A stretch of DNA of 44,975 bases. Source: Alistipes sp. UBA940. Lineage in GTDB: Bacteria; Bacteroidota; Bacteroidia; Bacteroidales; Rikenellaceae. Positions 7,184-15,338 of this stretch are shown one piece after another; position 1 is the first letter of the stretch, and every line of letters begins with the position of its first letter. The translations under genes and the position numbers were made by a program. The DNA lies in contig DBDE01000004.1 in NCBI GenBank assembly GCA_002293425.1, positions 15,048-60,022 of the forward strand, written 5' to 3'. The notes under the pieces were generated by a model that was given only the letters and a program-made list of their open reading frames with translations, ran no database searches and was not told the origin of the DNA.

Positions 7184-9002
7184 TTTTTACAGCGGTTTTG
7201 TCATCCCCTTTTTGGTGGGTGTGAGCGTGCTTTTCGCGGTCGTCGTGTACAAGTTCGGGCGATGGTTCGTACGATTGCCGGTGGAGGACAGGCGATTGGT
7301 CCGTAAGAATTTTTTTTCGCGGGCGACTGTTCGGGCGTTGGGCGAGTGCTTTATGGAGTGCCTGCTCCATCGCAAGATTTGGAAGGTCAATCCCACTCTG
7401 GGATATATGCACACCGCTTTTGCGTTCGGGTGGTTTCTTTTGATAGTTGTCGGATGGGTGGAGACGGTGGCTTATCTGGGGTGGCGGTTCGTGCCGTTGC
7501 AGGGGCACATTTTCTTTAAGTTCTTCACGGGGGGGGAGCACCATTGGCTCGTGATGGACATTTTGCTGTGGTATGTTTTGTCGGGCCTGGTGCTGGCGGT
7601 TTACAAGCGGTTTCGGTCGCGCACGCTGGGGATGCGGCGCACGACGAAGTTGACGTTCGGCGACAGGGTGGCACTCAGTTCGTTGTGGTTCATCTTTCCG
7701 TTGAGGCTTTTGGCCGAAAATTTTTCGGGCGTGATGGCGTTTTGGTGGGGCTATTCTATCGCATTGGGGATATTTTTCGTGGCGATGCCTTTTTCGCGGT
7801 ATATGCACATTTTTACCGAGGTGCCGCTCATTTTTTTGCGACGGTGGGGCATTCGCAGCGGCGAGCGTGAGAGCAGTTTCGACCATTTTCAGTTGGAGGC
7901 GTGCAGTCGTTGCGGGATTTGCATCGACCCGTGTCAGTTGCAGCGCGATGCCGGTTTTCGCGATGTCCAGTCGGCCTATTTTATTCGCGACAGGCGGTAT
8001 AATCGGCTCACGAGGAGGGTTGCGGACAATTGCCTGATGTGCGGACGGTGCGAGGGGAGGTGTCCGGTGGGGCTACAGTTGGACACTTTGAGGCTCAATT
8101 CGCGCCATACTCTGTCGGGCACTCCGGCGGACGGAAGGTTTGAATATGCAAGAAAAATTACGAATAATCCGGTAATTTCGAACGAATGTGAGAAATCAAC
8201 CGGACAAACCGTCATTGCGAGTGAAAACGAAGCAATCTGTTCGAACTCGCAGAGTTCGTCGTCTCACCCGCTGGGGGGGCGGGGTGAGACGAAAAATTCC
8301 CAACTCTCAACTCCCCGCATCGGCTTTTTTGGTGGATGTATGACCCTGCTTTCGCCTCGGATTTTGCAGTCGATGGAGCAAATTTTCGCCGCATCGGGCG
8401 ACGACGTTTGGTGGGCCGATCGCAATGGAGGCATTTGTTGCGGGCGGCCGCTGAAGCTCTCGGGCGACATAGATGCCGCGCGCGATATGATGCAAATGAA
8501 CACTCAACTATTTGAGGCTCAGGGAATTACAACGTTGGTTACCTCGTGCCCCATCTGTTTGCGCGTTTTTCGCGAGGACTATCGGTTGGAGGGAATCGAG
8601 GTGCTGCACCACTCCGAATACATTGCGCGACTGATTGCCGAAGGGTGCCTTTCGTTACGGGACAGCGATGAGAAGATGACCTATCACGATCCGTGTGAGC
8701 TGGGTCGCGGATGTGGCATTTACGACGCTCCGAGGCAGGTTTTGGCTTCGGTAGGCGAACTTGTCGAGCCGGCCGAGACGCGTTCCGAGGCTCTTTGTTG
8801 CGGCTCGTCGTTGGCCAATTTTGTGGTCGACGATGCCTCTCAGGTGGCTATGGCGCGCGCGGTCGGGGCGGCTTTCGAGGCTACGGGTGCGGCACGGGTC
8901 GTAACGGCGTGTCCGTTGTGCAAGAAGGCCATCGGGCGCACAAGCTCGCTCCCGACACTCGATCTGGCGGAGGTTGTGGCGGAAAAATTAAACAACGATT
9001 GA
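7170..9002 (+). CDS. Membrane-bound HdrDE/DsrMK-like iron-sulfur oxidoreductase with a repeat-derived linker
   Basis: 610 residues. The first 230 form a NarI/DsrM/HdrE-like membrane domain with about 5-6 helices and candidate heme-b histidines in MHTAFAFGWF, GGEHHW and YMHIFTEV. Then a ferredoxin-like part (CSRCGICIDPCQ and CMCGRCEGRCP-type motif), an unusual linker of about 50 residues, and two complete CCG modules: FFGGC, GICCG, SCPIC and then HDPC, LCCGS, ACPLC. It should pass electrons between the quinone pool and the cytoplasmic Hdr-like subunits. Start: the only plausible codon is TTG 7170, since an in-frame stop lies at 7155-7157 and the first membrane helix follows immediately. The linker is discussed under the repeat at 8171-8313. 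Confidence 0.88.
   Translation: MEIISFYSGFVIPFLVGVSVLFAVVVYKFGRWFVRLPVEDRRLVRKNFFSRATVRALGECFMECLLHRKIWKVNPTLGYMHTAFAFGWFLLIVVGWVETVAYLGWRFVPLQGHIFFKFFTGGEHHWLVMDILLWYVLSGLVLAVYKRFRSRTLGMRRTTKLTFGDRVALSSLWFIFPLRLLAENFSGVMAFWWGYSIALGIFFVAMPFSRYMHIFTEVPLIFLRRWGIRSGERESSFDHFQLEACSRCGICIDPCQLQRDAGFRDVQSAYFIRDRRYNRLTRRVADNCLMCGRCEGRCPVGLQLDTLRLNSRHTLSGTPADGRFEYARKITNNPVISNECEKSTGQTVIASENEAICSNSQSSSSHPLGGRGETKNSQLSTPRIGFFGGCMTLLSPRILQSMEQIFAASGDDVWWADRNGGICCGRPLKLSGDIDAARDMMQMNTQLFEAQGITTLVTSCPICLRVFREDYRLEGIEVLHHSEYIARLIAEGCLSLRDSDEKMTYHDPCELGRGCGIYDAPRQVLASVGELVEPAETRSEALCCGSSLANFVVDDASQVAMARAVGAAFEATGAARVVTACPLCKKAIGRTSSLPTLDLAEVVAEKLNND
8171..8313 (+). repeat. Three intergenic-type palindromic repeats in frame inside the membrane Hdr gene
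   Basis: The stretch encoding the linker consists of three modules. First, 8171-8203 has the look of a dispersed ATTTCGAACGAA...GAGAAAT palindrome. Second, GTCATTGCGAGTGAAAACG (8211-8229) with GAAGCAATC resembles a widespread intergenic repeat. Third, 8240-8298 is identical over 59 bases to 29132-29190 in rnpA and is made of two hairpins: CGAACTC-gca-GAGTTCG and TCGTCTCACCC...GGGTGAGACGA. It is followed by the similar AACTCTCAACT tail. All three are read through without stop codon, giving a peptide that includes SNSQSSSSHPLGGRGETKN. Confidence 0.85.
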
Positions 9003-10426
9003 TGGAGCCGTCTGTCATTATATTAATCGCTTCGGCCTATCTCGTGTTGCTGTTTTCGGTGGCGTGGGCGAGCTCCCGCCGCGCCGACAATCAGACCTTT
9101 TTCACGGGCAATCGCCGTTCGCCGTGGTGGGCGGTGGCTTGGGGAATGATCGGGGCGTCGATGTCGGGCGTGACCTTTGTTTCGGTGCCAGGGATGGTGG
9201 GAGCAAGCGGTTGGGCATACCTGCAAATGGCGATGGGTTTTGTGGCTGGGTATGTGGCTATTGCGCTGATAATCATTCCGTTACACTATCGGATGGGCAA
9301 TATTTCGGTGTATGAATATCTCGATCGTCGGTTCGGAGTGAGAAGTCACCGGACGGGTGCGTGGATGTTTTTCGTGAGCAAGATGCTGGGTGCGGCGGTA
9401 CGGATATATTTGGTGTGTGCGGTGTTGCAACTGCTTGTGTTTCAGCCGCTTGGAGTGCCGTTTTGGGTCAATGCGACGTTGACTATGGTGCTGGTTTGGC
9501 TCTACACTTTTCGGGGCGGAGTGCGGTCGATAGTGTGGACGGACGGGCTTCGGACGTTGTTTTTGATTGCCGGAGTGGGGTTTGCGATATATTTTGTCGC
9601 CCGCGAGTTGGGGCTCGATTTCGCGCAGGCCGGCGAGGTGATCAGGCAGAGCGAGTTGTCGCGGGTGTGGTTTTTCGACGACCCAGACAGCCCCAAATAC
9701 TTTTTCAAACAGTTTTTTGCGGGTCTTTTCATCGTCGTGGCGATGACGGGGCTGGATCAGGATATGATGCAGTTGCCGCTTAGTTGCCGTCGTCGGAGCG
9801 ATGCTCAGCGCAATTTCGTCATCTCAGGGATGTTACAGTTTGTGGTCATCACGATGTTTTTGAGCCTCGGGGTGCTGCTTTCGGTGTTTGCTTCGGCGCG
9901 TGGGATTGTGGCGGGCGGCGACGAACTTTTCCCGACGGTGGCGGTGTTCGGTGGTTTGCCGACTGTGGTGGGTGTGATGTTTGTGCTGGGATTGGTTTCG
10001 TCCACCTGGTCGTCGGCGGGCTCGGCTCTCACCGCGCTCACGACTTCGTTCACGGTGGATATTTTGGGTAATCGGACTTCCAAAAAAGTCCGTCAGATCG
10101 TTCACGCCTGTATGGCGGTGGGTATGGTGATTGCCATTTTGGCTTTTCGGGCGGTGGGCAGCACCAGCGTTATCGACGCCGTTTACACCCTTGCCAGCTA
10201 CACTTATGGTCCCTTGTTGGGACTTTTTGTCTTCGGAATGACGTCGAAAAGGGCGGTCAGGGACAGATTTGTGCCTCTTGTTGCGATTGCGGCACCGGTT
10301 TTGTGCTTAGTGCTCGATCTACACTCCGAGCAGTGGTTCGGCGGCTATCGAATGGGCTATGAACTGCTGATCGTCAACGCTTTTTTGACCATTTTAGGAT
10401 GCCGCGCAATTTCCAGACGCTCTTAA
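9002..10426 (+). CDS. Sodium:solute symporter family transporter
   Basis: 474 residues with about 13 hydrophobic helices. The N-terminus fits the SSS family: a first helix, then NQTFFTGNRRSPWWAVAWGMIGASMSGVTFVSVPG, the typical TM1-TM3 region with small residues for Na+ binding, and GNISVYEYLDRRFG. The mid-region DQDMMQ and ATG..STWSSAGSALTALTTS (TM8-like Ser/Thr pair) also fit. Substrate cannot be told from sequence. ATG 9002 overlaps the stop of the membrane Hdr gene (TGATG), so it is probably part of the same transcript. Confidence 0.88.
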   Translation: MEPSVIILIASAYLVLLFSVAWASSRRADNQTFFTGNRRSPWWAVAWGMIGASMSGVTFVSVPGMVGASGWAYLQMAMGFVAGYVAIALIIIPLHYRMGNISVYEYLDRRFGVRSHRTGAWMFFVSKMLGAAVRIYLVCAVLQLLVFQPLGVPFWVNATLTMVLVWLYTFRGGVRSIVWTDGLRTLFLIAGVGFAIYFVARELGLDFAQAGEVIRQSELSRVWFFDDPDSPKYFFKQFFAGLFIVVAMTGLDQDMMQLPLSCRRRSDAQRNFVISGMLQFVVITMFLSLGVLLSVFASARGIVAGGDELFPTVAVFGGLPTVVGVMFVLGLVSSTWSSAGSALTALTTSFTVDILGNRTSKKVRQIVHACMAVGMVIAILAFRAVGSTSVIDAVYTLASYTYGPLLGLFVFGMTSKRAVRDRFVPLVAIAAPVLCLVLDLHSEQWFGGYRMGYELLIVNAFLTILGCRAISRRS

Positions 10427-11289
10427 TGCCCCTTGCGATGATCGCGGGCGGGTTGCTTCACGACTTTGTGGGGCGGCTCGATTTTTTGTTGCCGTGGTTG
10501 CTCTTTTTTATGCTGTTCATTCCGTTTTGCGGGGTGCGAATGGGCGATTTGCGGGTTACGGGGTTGAGTCTCCATTTGTTGCTGTTTCAGGCTGTGGCGT
10601 CGATTTTTGTTTATGCCGTTGCGGGGCTGTTCGACGACGTTGTTGCACAGGGGGCGATGATATGTGTTTTGGCACCGACGGCGAGTTCGGCGGTGGTTGT
10701 GGCGACGATGTTGGGGGCGAGGGCATCGACTGTTTTGAGCTATTCGTTGGTTATCAATACGGCTTTGGCGATGGGTGCACCGCTGTTTTTCACGGTTATT
10801 GCGCCGTCGGTGGATGTGTCGTTTTGGGGCTCGGTTTGGGCGATTTTCGTGAGGGTGATTCCGGTTGTGGTATTGCCTTTTGTGGGGGCGTTGGTGGTTA
10901 GGTGGTTGTGGCCGCGGGGTGCCGATTTTGTTCGGCAGCGCGGGTCGTTGTCGTTTTATTTGTGGATCGTGGCGTTGGTGGTTGTTACGGGTCGGGTTGT
11001 GGGTTTCATTGTGGACACGGCGACGGTGACGGTTGGCGAGGGTTTGATTTTGGCGGGCGTCGGGTTGGTTGTTTGCTTGTTTCAGTTCTTTGTCGGGCGG
11101 CACATCGGTGGGCGATATGGTCAGCGGATTGCGGGCGGTCAGTTGTTGGGCCAGAAGAACACTATTTTGGCTATTTGGTTGACCCAGACCTATCTGAATC
11201 CCGCTTCGTCGATAGTTCCGGCGGCCTATATCCTCTGGCAAACCATCTTCAACTCTTTCCAATTATGGCGCAAAGGGGTTGAGAGTTGA
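10399..11289 (+). CDS. Bile acid:sodium symporter (SBF/BASS) family transporter
   Basis: 296 residues, 9-10 membrane helices. The cross-over motif region (LAPTASSAVVVATMLG) and the C-terminal GQKNTILAIWLTQTYLNPASSIVPAAYILWQ support the SBF/BASS-like fold. Real substrates in bacteria range from pantoate to other organic anions; nothing here decides. It overlaps the SSS gene by 28 bases. Its last codons (GTTGAGAGTTGA) lie in a short GTTGAGA repeat like those next to the coding palindromes, so the C-terminus may have been set by a repeat. Confidence 0.82.
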   Translation: MPRNFQTLLMPLAMIAGGLLHDFVGRLDFLLPWLLFFMLFIPFCGVRMGDLRVTGLSLHLLLFQAVASIFVYAVAGLFDDVVAQGAMICVLAPTASSAVVVATMLGARASTVLSYSLVINTALAMGAPLFFTVIAPSVDVSFWGSVWAIFVRVIPVVVLPFVGALVVRWLWPRGADFVRQRGSLSFYLWIVALVVVTGRVVGFIVDTATVTVGEGLILAGVGLVVCLFQFFVGRHIGGRYGQRIAGGQLLGQKNTILAIWLTQTYLNPASSIVPAAYILWQTIFNSFQLWRKGVES

Positions 11290-11325
11290 GAATGGGGCTA
11301 CGCGGAACTGACGAATCATAAGCAC

Positions 11326-11390
11326 GTCGCCGAGCGGGGGGCTGGTTACTGAGCCTGTCGAAGTACAGCCCGCCGCGTGGGGGCGGCGAC
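11326..11390. repeat. Imperfect palindrome in the convergent spacer, containing a TTACTGAGCCTGTCGAAGT core
   Basis: GTCGCCG (11326-11332) pairs with CGGCGAC (11384-11390) and GCGGGGGGCTG (11334-11344) with CAGCCCGCCGC (11366-11376, one mismatch). The loop holds TTACTGAGCCTGTCGAAGT, the reverse complement of a CTTCGACAGGCTCAG-type repeat that I know as widely dispersed in bacterial genomes. A further short hairpin GACTTTC-tgc-GAAAGTC follows around 11399-11415, then TTCACTCTTCATT low-complexity repeats to 11454. Confidence 0.6.
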
Positions 11391-11454
11391 GGGCTGACGA
11401 CTTTCTGCGAAAGTCGAAAAAACTCTCTTCACTCTTCATTCTTCACTCTTCATT

Positions 11455-11485
11455 AAAAAAAGCCCCTCCTCAGAGGGGCTTTTTT
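11455..11485. terminator. Bidirectional rho-independent terminator
   Basis: A-run, AGCCCCTC, loop CTCA, GAGGGGCT, T-run. It lies between the converging SBF transporter and ROK kinase genes and can end transcription from both sides; its last base is the first base of the ROK stop codon. Confidence 0.9.
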
Positions 11486-12441
11486 CAAAGTTCCCAGGCG
11501 AGTGCGCTCGCGCCGAGGATCGCCGCATCCGACTCCTTCAACTGCGAAAACTCCACCTTAATCTTGCCCTTCCAAAGGTCCAAAAGGTTGTTGTTCAGGC
11601 TCTCCACAACCGGCGTCTTGATCAGATCGCCCGCCTTGGTCAACCCGCCGAACAAAATAATGGCCTCCGGAGACGAGAAAGCCACAAAATCGGCCAACGC
11701 GGCACCCAACATATTGCCAGTGAAATTGAAAATGTCGATAGCCACACTGTCGCCCTGCTGAGCCGCTTCCGCAACATCCTTCGAGCTTATCTTCTCCCAC
11801 GGGATTTCACGCAAAATGGTTCCGCGATCGGTGGTTTCGAGTATCTCCCGCGCAGTTCTGGCAACACCCACAGCCGAAGCATAGGCCTCCAAACAGCCGT
11901 TCCTGCCGCAACCACACAACCGTCCGTTGTTCCTCACCTGCACCGTGTGTCCCAGCTCGCCCGCAAATCCGTCGTGACCGTAAACCACATTACCACCGAT
12001 GACGATCCCGCTTCCCACGCCCGTCCCGAGCGTGATCATAATGAAATCCTTCATCCCGCGGGCAACGCCGTAGGTCATTTCGCCCACCGCCGCAGCGTTG
12101 GCGTCGTTGGTGAGCGCGACCGGCAACCCGAGTTCGTCGCTGACCAGCTGGGCCAGGGGCACCACGCCCTTCCACTTCAGGTTGGGCGCAAACTCTATCG
12201 TCCCGCGATAGTAATTCCCGTTGGGCACACCCATCCCCACACCGCGGATCGCCGCCATCCCCTCGACCTGGTCGGTGAGTTTGCGGATAGCCGCCGCGAG
12301 GTCCTTGACATAGAGGTTGACATCGTCGTGCGTATCGCTCCGGATGACACTTTGCGCCAACACGTTTCCGCGCGTGTCCACAACACCCAACTTCGAGGTC
12401 TGGCCGCCTATGTCGACCCCGATCACATATTTCCTGTCCAT
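11485..12441 (-). CDS. ROK family sugar kinase (glucokinase-like)
   Basis: 318 residues. Phosphorylates a hexose with ATP in the cytoplasm. Motifs in order: the phosphate-binding GVDIGGQTSKLGVVD (about 7-21), catalytic Asp in LTNDANAAAVGE, the second phosphate loop TLGTGVGSGIV, the sugar-contact GELGH, and the ROK zinc motif CGCGRNGCLEAY. Sequence suggests glucokinase. ATG 12441 gives the normal N-terminus; a longer reading frame upstream runs into the palindrome. The gene follows a sugar transporter on the same strand, a sensible uptake-phosphorylation pair. Confidence 0.93.
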   Translation of the reverse strand: MDRKYVIGVDIGGQTSKLGVVDTRGNVLAQSVIRSDTHDDVNLYVKDLAAAIRKLTDQVEGMAAIRGVGMGVPNGNYYRGTIEFAPNLKWKGVVPLAQLVSDELGLPVALTNDANAAAVGEMTYGVARGMKDFIMITLGTGVGSGIVIGGNVVYGHDGFAGELGHTVQVRNNGRLCGCGRNGCLEAYASAVGVARTAREILETTDRGTILREIPWEKISSKDVAEAAQQGDSVAIDIFNFTGNMLGAALADFVAFSSPEAIILFGGLTKAGDLIKTPVVESLNNNLLDLWKGKIKVEFSQLKESDAAILGASALAWEL

Positions 12442-12460
12442 AATATTCCTTATAAACAAT

Positions 12461-12580
12461 TTTTCGTCAGCGCGGAGCAGATTTTGTGCTGTCCGCAAGT
12501 TGCGAGGCAAGGGATAGTACAAAACGTACAGCCCGAGCCGAGCAACAAGAAAGCGCGAAATATGCCCGCGCTCACGAAAA
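12461..12580. repeat. 120-base palindrome A (GTAC core) between transporter and ROK kinase
   Basis: Outer arms TTTTCGTCAGCGCGG and CGCGCTCACGAAAA, inner arms around AAGTTGCGAGG / GAGCCGAGCAAC, core AGTAC-AAAA-CGTAC, all centred at about 12521. The spacers AGCAGATTTTGTGCTG (left) and GCGAAATATGCC (right) are shared with palindrome D at 20350 and partly with C at 18658. It starts 6 bases after the transporter stop codon (reading on the minus strand). Confidence 0.8.
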
Positions 12581-12586
12581 CAAAAA

Positions 12587-13870
12587 TTAACTTACCTTGA
12601 TGTCCTTATTCACATTCTTGCTACCCACCAGCGCGTAGAACAGCATATAAGCGATAGCCGCAACAACCAGCCAATAAGAGGTCATATAACCGGCCGCACC
12701 GGCAATCTGCTCCTGAATAGCAGGCAACACACCACCGCCGCAAACACCCATCATAAAGATACCCGATGCCAAAGGAGTGTACTTACCCAGCCCCTCGGTC
12801 GCCAAATTGAAAATCGCGCCCCACATCACCGAAGTGCAAAGTCCGCACAAAACCAACAACAACGCACTCATCGGAACCTGGGCCATAACAAACCCGCTCC
12901 CCGTAAAGGCCGGCATCGAAGTCTGAACAGACGCCGGAACCAAAATAGCACTCACCACCAAAACAATAGCCACCGCGGTCGTGGTCGCCATCATAGCACG
13001 GCTCGAAACCTTACCCCCGATAGCTCCTCCGACAAACCTGCCCACCATCATCAACAGCCAATAAATCCCCGCAACCGACCCCGCAGTAGCCGCCGCAGTA
13101 GCCGCCGGAAGACCCGCTCCCGCCGCCGTAGCATCCGCCAGGAAGAACATCAATATATAAGGTATCCCAACCTCGATGCCCACATAAGTGAAAATAGCGA
13201 CAAACCCCAACACAAAATGCCTAAACGCCCACGGACTGCGTTCATAAACCACATTTGTCTTGTCGTGGATCTCGGCAATCGGCACAAAAAACAAAATAAC
13301 AAACGTCAACGCGAACACGCCCATAGCGATGTACAACAGCGGATTAACATCCGAAATCACCGCCTTGCTCGCCTCACCGATCATCACACCCACCAACATA
13401 GGCGTCAACGTGGCCAGCAACGAATTGAACGACCCGCCGATCTGGATCAGCTGATTGCCCTTGTTGCCCCCGCCACCGAGGGTGTTCAACATCGGATTGA
13501 CCACGGTGTTCAAAAGACAAACCGAAATACCGGCAATAAACGCCCCCGTGAGGTAAACCCACACGCCCGCGTCACCCGTCTTCCCGCTCAGGAACTGAAC
13601 GAAAACGCCCAGCAACCCGACCGCCACGGCCACCAGCGCACTCTTCTTGTATCCGATGCGTGCCAGCAACTTACCCGCCGGAATACCCATAATGAGGTAG
13701 GCGATGAAATTCATCCCGTTCCCCAACATCCCCAGATTTTCAAACGCGGGATGATTCTTCCAGATCAGCCCGATGGGAGCCGCCAGGTTGGTCACAAACG
13801 CGATCATCCCGAAAAGGAAGATCATCGTGATGATACCCACCACGTTCCCCTGTTTACTTTGTGTTGTCAT
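12587..13870 (-). CDS. MFS sugar transporter, glucose/galactose GluP/FucP-like
   Basis: 427 residues, about 12 membrane helices. The N-terminus (IITMIFLFGMIAFVTNL...), the YLIMGIPAGKLLARIGYKKS loop, and NTVVNPMLNTLGGGGNKGNQLIQIGGSFNS are typical of the FHS (fucose-galactose-glucose:H+ symporter) family. It should import a hexose for the ROK kinase downstream. The 145-base gap to the kinase holds palindrome A. Substrate (glucose, galactose or an N-acetylhexosamine) is uncertain. Confidence 0.9.
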   Translation of the reverse strand: MTTQSKQGNVVGIITMIFLFGMIAFVTNLAAPIGLIWKNHPAFENLGMLGNGMNFIAYLIMGIPAGKLLARIGYKKSALVAVAVGLLGVFVQFLSGKTGDAGVWVYLTGAFIAGISVCLLNTVVNPMLNTLGGGGNKGNQLIQIGGSFNSLLATLTPMLVGVMIGEASKAVISDVNPLLYIAMGVFALTFVILFFVPIAEIHDKTNVVYERSPWAFRHFVLGFVAIFTYVGIEVGIPYILMFFLADATAAGAGLPAATAAATAGSVAGIYWLLMMVGRFVGGAIGGKVSSRAMMATTTAVAIVLVVSAILVPASVQTSMPAFTGSGFVMAQVPMSALLLVLCGLCTSVMWGAIFNLATEGLGKYTPLASGIFMMGVCGGGVLPAIQEQIAGAAGYMTSYWLVVAAIAYMLFYALVGSKNVNKDIKVS

Positions 13871-13916
13871 AATAGATTAGCAGTTAATATTATTAGTTAA
13901 AGGTATTTTGCAAAAT

Positions 13917-13945
13917 CAAAGTTAACAATTTATTCCGAAAACAAA
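13917..13945 (-). promoter_or_regulatory. Candidate promoter of the sugar transporter gene
   Basis: On the minus strand TAACTTTG (13924-13917) matches TAnnTTTG; TTTG at 13945-13942 lies 17 bases upstream, slightly short of the usual 19-21. Predicted leader about 40 bases. The -33 part overlaps the outer arm of palindrome B. Confidence 0.45.
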
Positions 13946-14068
13946 AAATGATTTTGAGAGATGAAGAACAAGGCTTGCAAAGAAATTCGGCGAGGGAGCG
14001 TACTCAGACGTACGTAACCGAGCCGATTTCGAGCATAACGCAGTTATTCGCTCTCAAAATCATTTTTT
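13943..14068. repeat. 126-base palindrome B (GTAC core, second spacer type) after ssb
   Basis: The outer arms are an 18-base perfect inverted repeat: 13943-13960 and CTCTCAAAATCATTTTTT (14051-14068). Core GTAC-tcagac-GTAC at 14000-14013; inner arms AAATTCGGC / GCCGATTT. Spacers (GAAGAACAAGGCTTGC left, CATAACGCAGTTATTCG right) differ from those in A, C and D, so this is a second family with the same plan. The right arm runs into the ssb stop codon (14067-14069). Confidence 0.8.
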
Positions 14069-14525
14069 AGAATGGCAGGTCGTCCGGATCATCCACCGGC
14101 ATCGCCTCCGGCGCAGTTGTTCCCGCAGGTGTCGCAGTCGATGCCGCCGGTGCACCCGCAGAAATCGGTGCGCCCTGCGAAGAACCATCCCCCGTCGGCT
14201 TCCTGTCGAGCAGCTTCATCTCTCGGGCAACAATCTCCACCCCATATCTCTTAATCCCCTCCTTATCCACCCACTCGTTCGACCGCAACGTGCCCTCAAC
14301 ATAAATCCGGCTCCCCTTCCTCACATACTTATCCGCCACATCGGCCAACCCGCTCCACAGCACCACCGTGTGCCACTCGGTATACTCCTTGGTCTCCTGC
14401 GAAGTCTTGTTATAAATCCTCTCCGTCGTCGCCAATCTCACCCTGGCCACCTTCGTACCTGTCTCCAACGTCCTCACCTCGGGGTCGGCTCCCACATTGC
14501 CGACCAAAATCACCTTATTGATCAT
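14067..14525 (-). CDS. ssb: Single-stranded DNA-binding protein
   Basis: 152 residues. OB-fold from MINKVILVGNVGADPEVR through WHTVVLWSGLADVADKYVRKGSRIYVEG to about residue 105, then a Gly/Ser/Ala/Pro/Thr-rich flexible linker and the acidic tip DDPDDLPF that docks repair and replication partners. Starts 3 bases after the stop of the nucleoside phosphorylase gene, so the two are co-transcribed. Its stop codon is part of palindrome B. Confidence 0.96.
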   Translation of the reverse strand: MINKVILVGNVGADPEVRTLETGTKVARVRLATTERIYNKTSQETKEYTEWHTVVLWSGLADVADKYVRKGSRIYVEGTLRSNEWVDKEGIKRYGVEIVAREMKLLDRKPTGDGSSQGAPISAGAPAASTATPAGTTAPEAMPVDDPDDLPF

Positions 14526-14528
14526 AAA

Positions 14529-15338
14529 TTATAATTCGTGAATTAAACCTGTAAACAACTTCTCCATAACCTTTCCGGCCTTTGCGCCCTGCAACTGAAC
14601 ATCCTCGTGGTCGCCCACCTCGTCGCTCAGCCCGATATTGGTTATCACGCTCGCCCCAAACACCCTCAGTCCCATATGCCGCGCCGCAATAACCTCCGGA
14701 GTGGTGCTCATCCCCACAGCATCGGCCCCGATAGCGCGAAAATAGCGATACTCCGCCTGCGTCTCATAAGTCGGGCCCGTGCCCCCAACATAAACACCCT
14801 CCCGCAACTCCACACCCAAACCGCTCCCGATCCGCATAGCCGACGCCCGAAGTTTCGCATCGTACAAATCGTGCATGTCCACAAACCGCGGTCCCAGCTC
14901 GGCAATATTGCGCCCTATCAAAGGATTGGGAATAAGATTGATATGGTCCCTTATCACCATCACATCCCCCACCCGAAACGTCTCGTTAACGCCACCCGCC
15001 GCATTGGACACAAACAGCGTCTCGACCCCCAACCTTCCCATAACCCTGATCGGAAGCACAACCTGTTGCGCCGAATAGCCCTCATAATAGTGGAACCGAC
15101 CCTGCATCGCCACAACCCGCCTACCCCCCAAAGTCCCGAAAATCAAACGGCCCCTATGCCCCTCGACCGTCGAAACCGGAAAACCTTCGATATCGGAATA
15201 ATCGACCACAAACTCCTGTTCCACCCCCTCGGCCAACCCCCCCAATCCGCTCCCCAACACGATCCCCACCTGGGGCTCAAAGCCCCCTATCCTACCTCGA
15301 ATAAAAGAAACTGTTTCGTCGATCCGCTCTAACATCAT
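14529..15338 (-). CDS. punA: Purine nucleoside phosphorylase (trimeric NP-II type)
   Basis: 269 residues. Cleaves purine nucleosides with phosphate to free base and ribose-1-phosphate. Motifs: VGIVLGSGLGGLA (phosphate loop), EGHRGRLIFG, MQGRFHYYEGY, SNAAGGVN, and GPTYETQAEYRYFRAIGADAVGMSTTPEVIAARHMG with the purine-binding Glu and the later TNIG. Two adjacent ATG codons (15338 and 15335) are equally possible. The start lies inside the 3' end of lpxK (overlap 47 bases). Confidence 0.94.
   Translation of the reverse strand: MMLERIDETVSFIRGRIGGFEPQVGIVLGSGLGGLAEGVEQEFVVDYSDIEGFPVSTVEGHRGRLIFGTLGGRRVVAMQGRFHYYEGYSAQQVVLPIRVMGRLGVETLFVSNAAGGVNETFRVGDVMVIRDHINLIPNPLIGRNIAELGPRFVDMHDLYDAKLRASAMRIGSGLGVELREGVYVGGTGPTYETQAEYRYFRAIGADAVGMSTTPEVIAARHMGLRVFGASVITNIGLSDEVGDHEDVQLQGAKAGKVMEKLFTGLIHEL

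Noticed and set aside
7170..9002. Frameshift or pseudogene in the membrane Hdr gene because of the repeat-filled linker
   Set aside because: The frame is open from end to end and both CCG modules after the linker are complete.
11290..11484. CRISPR-like or RNA gene in the convergent spacer
   Set aside because: The repeats are palindromes and low-complexity TTCATT stretches without regular spacers; no tRNA-like fold or conserved RNA motif was seen.
14254..14275. DnaA box / replication origin (TTATCCACC in ssb)
   Set aside because: Single near-match in coding DNA, no cluster of boxes or AT-rich unwinding region in the window.
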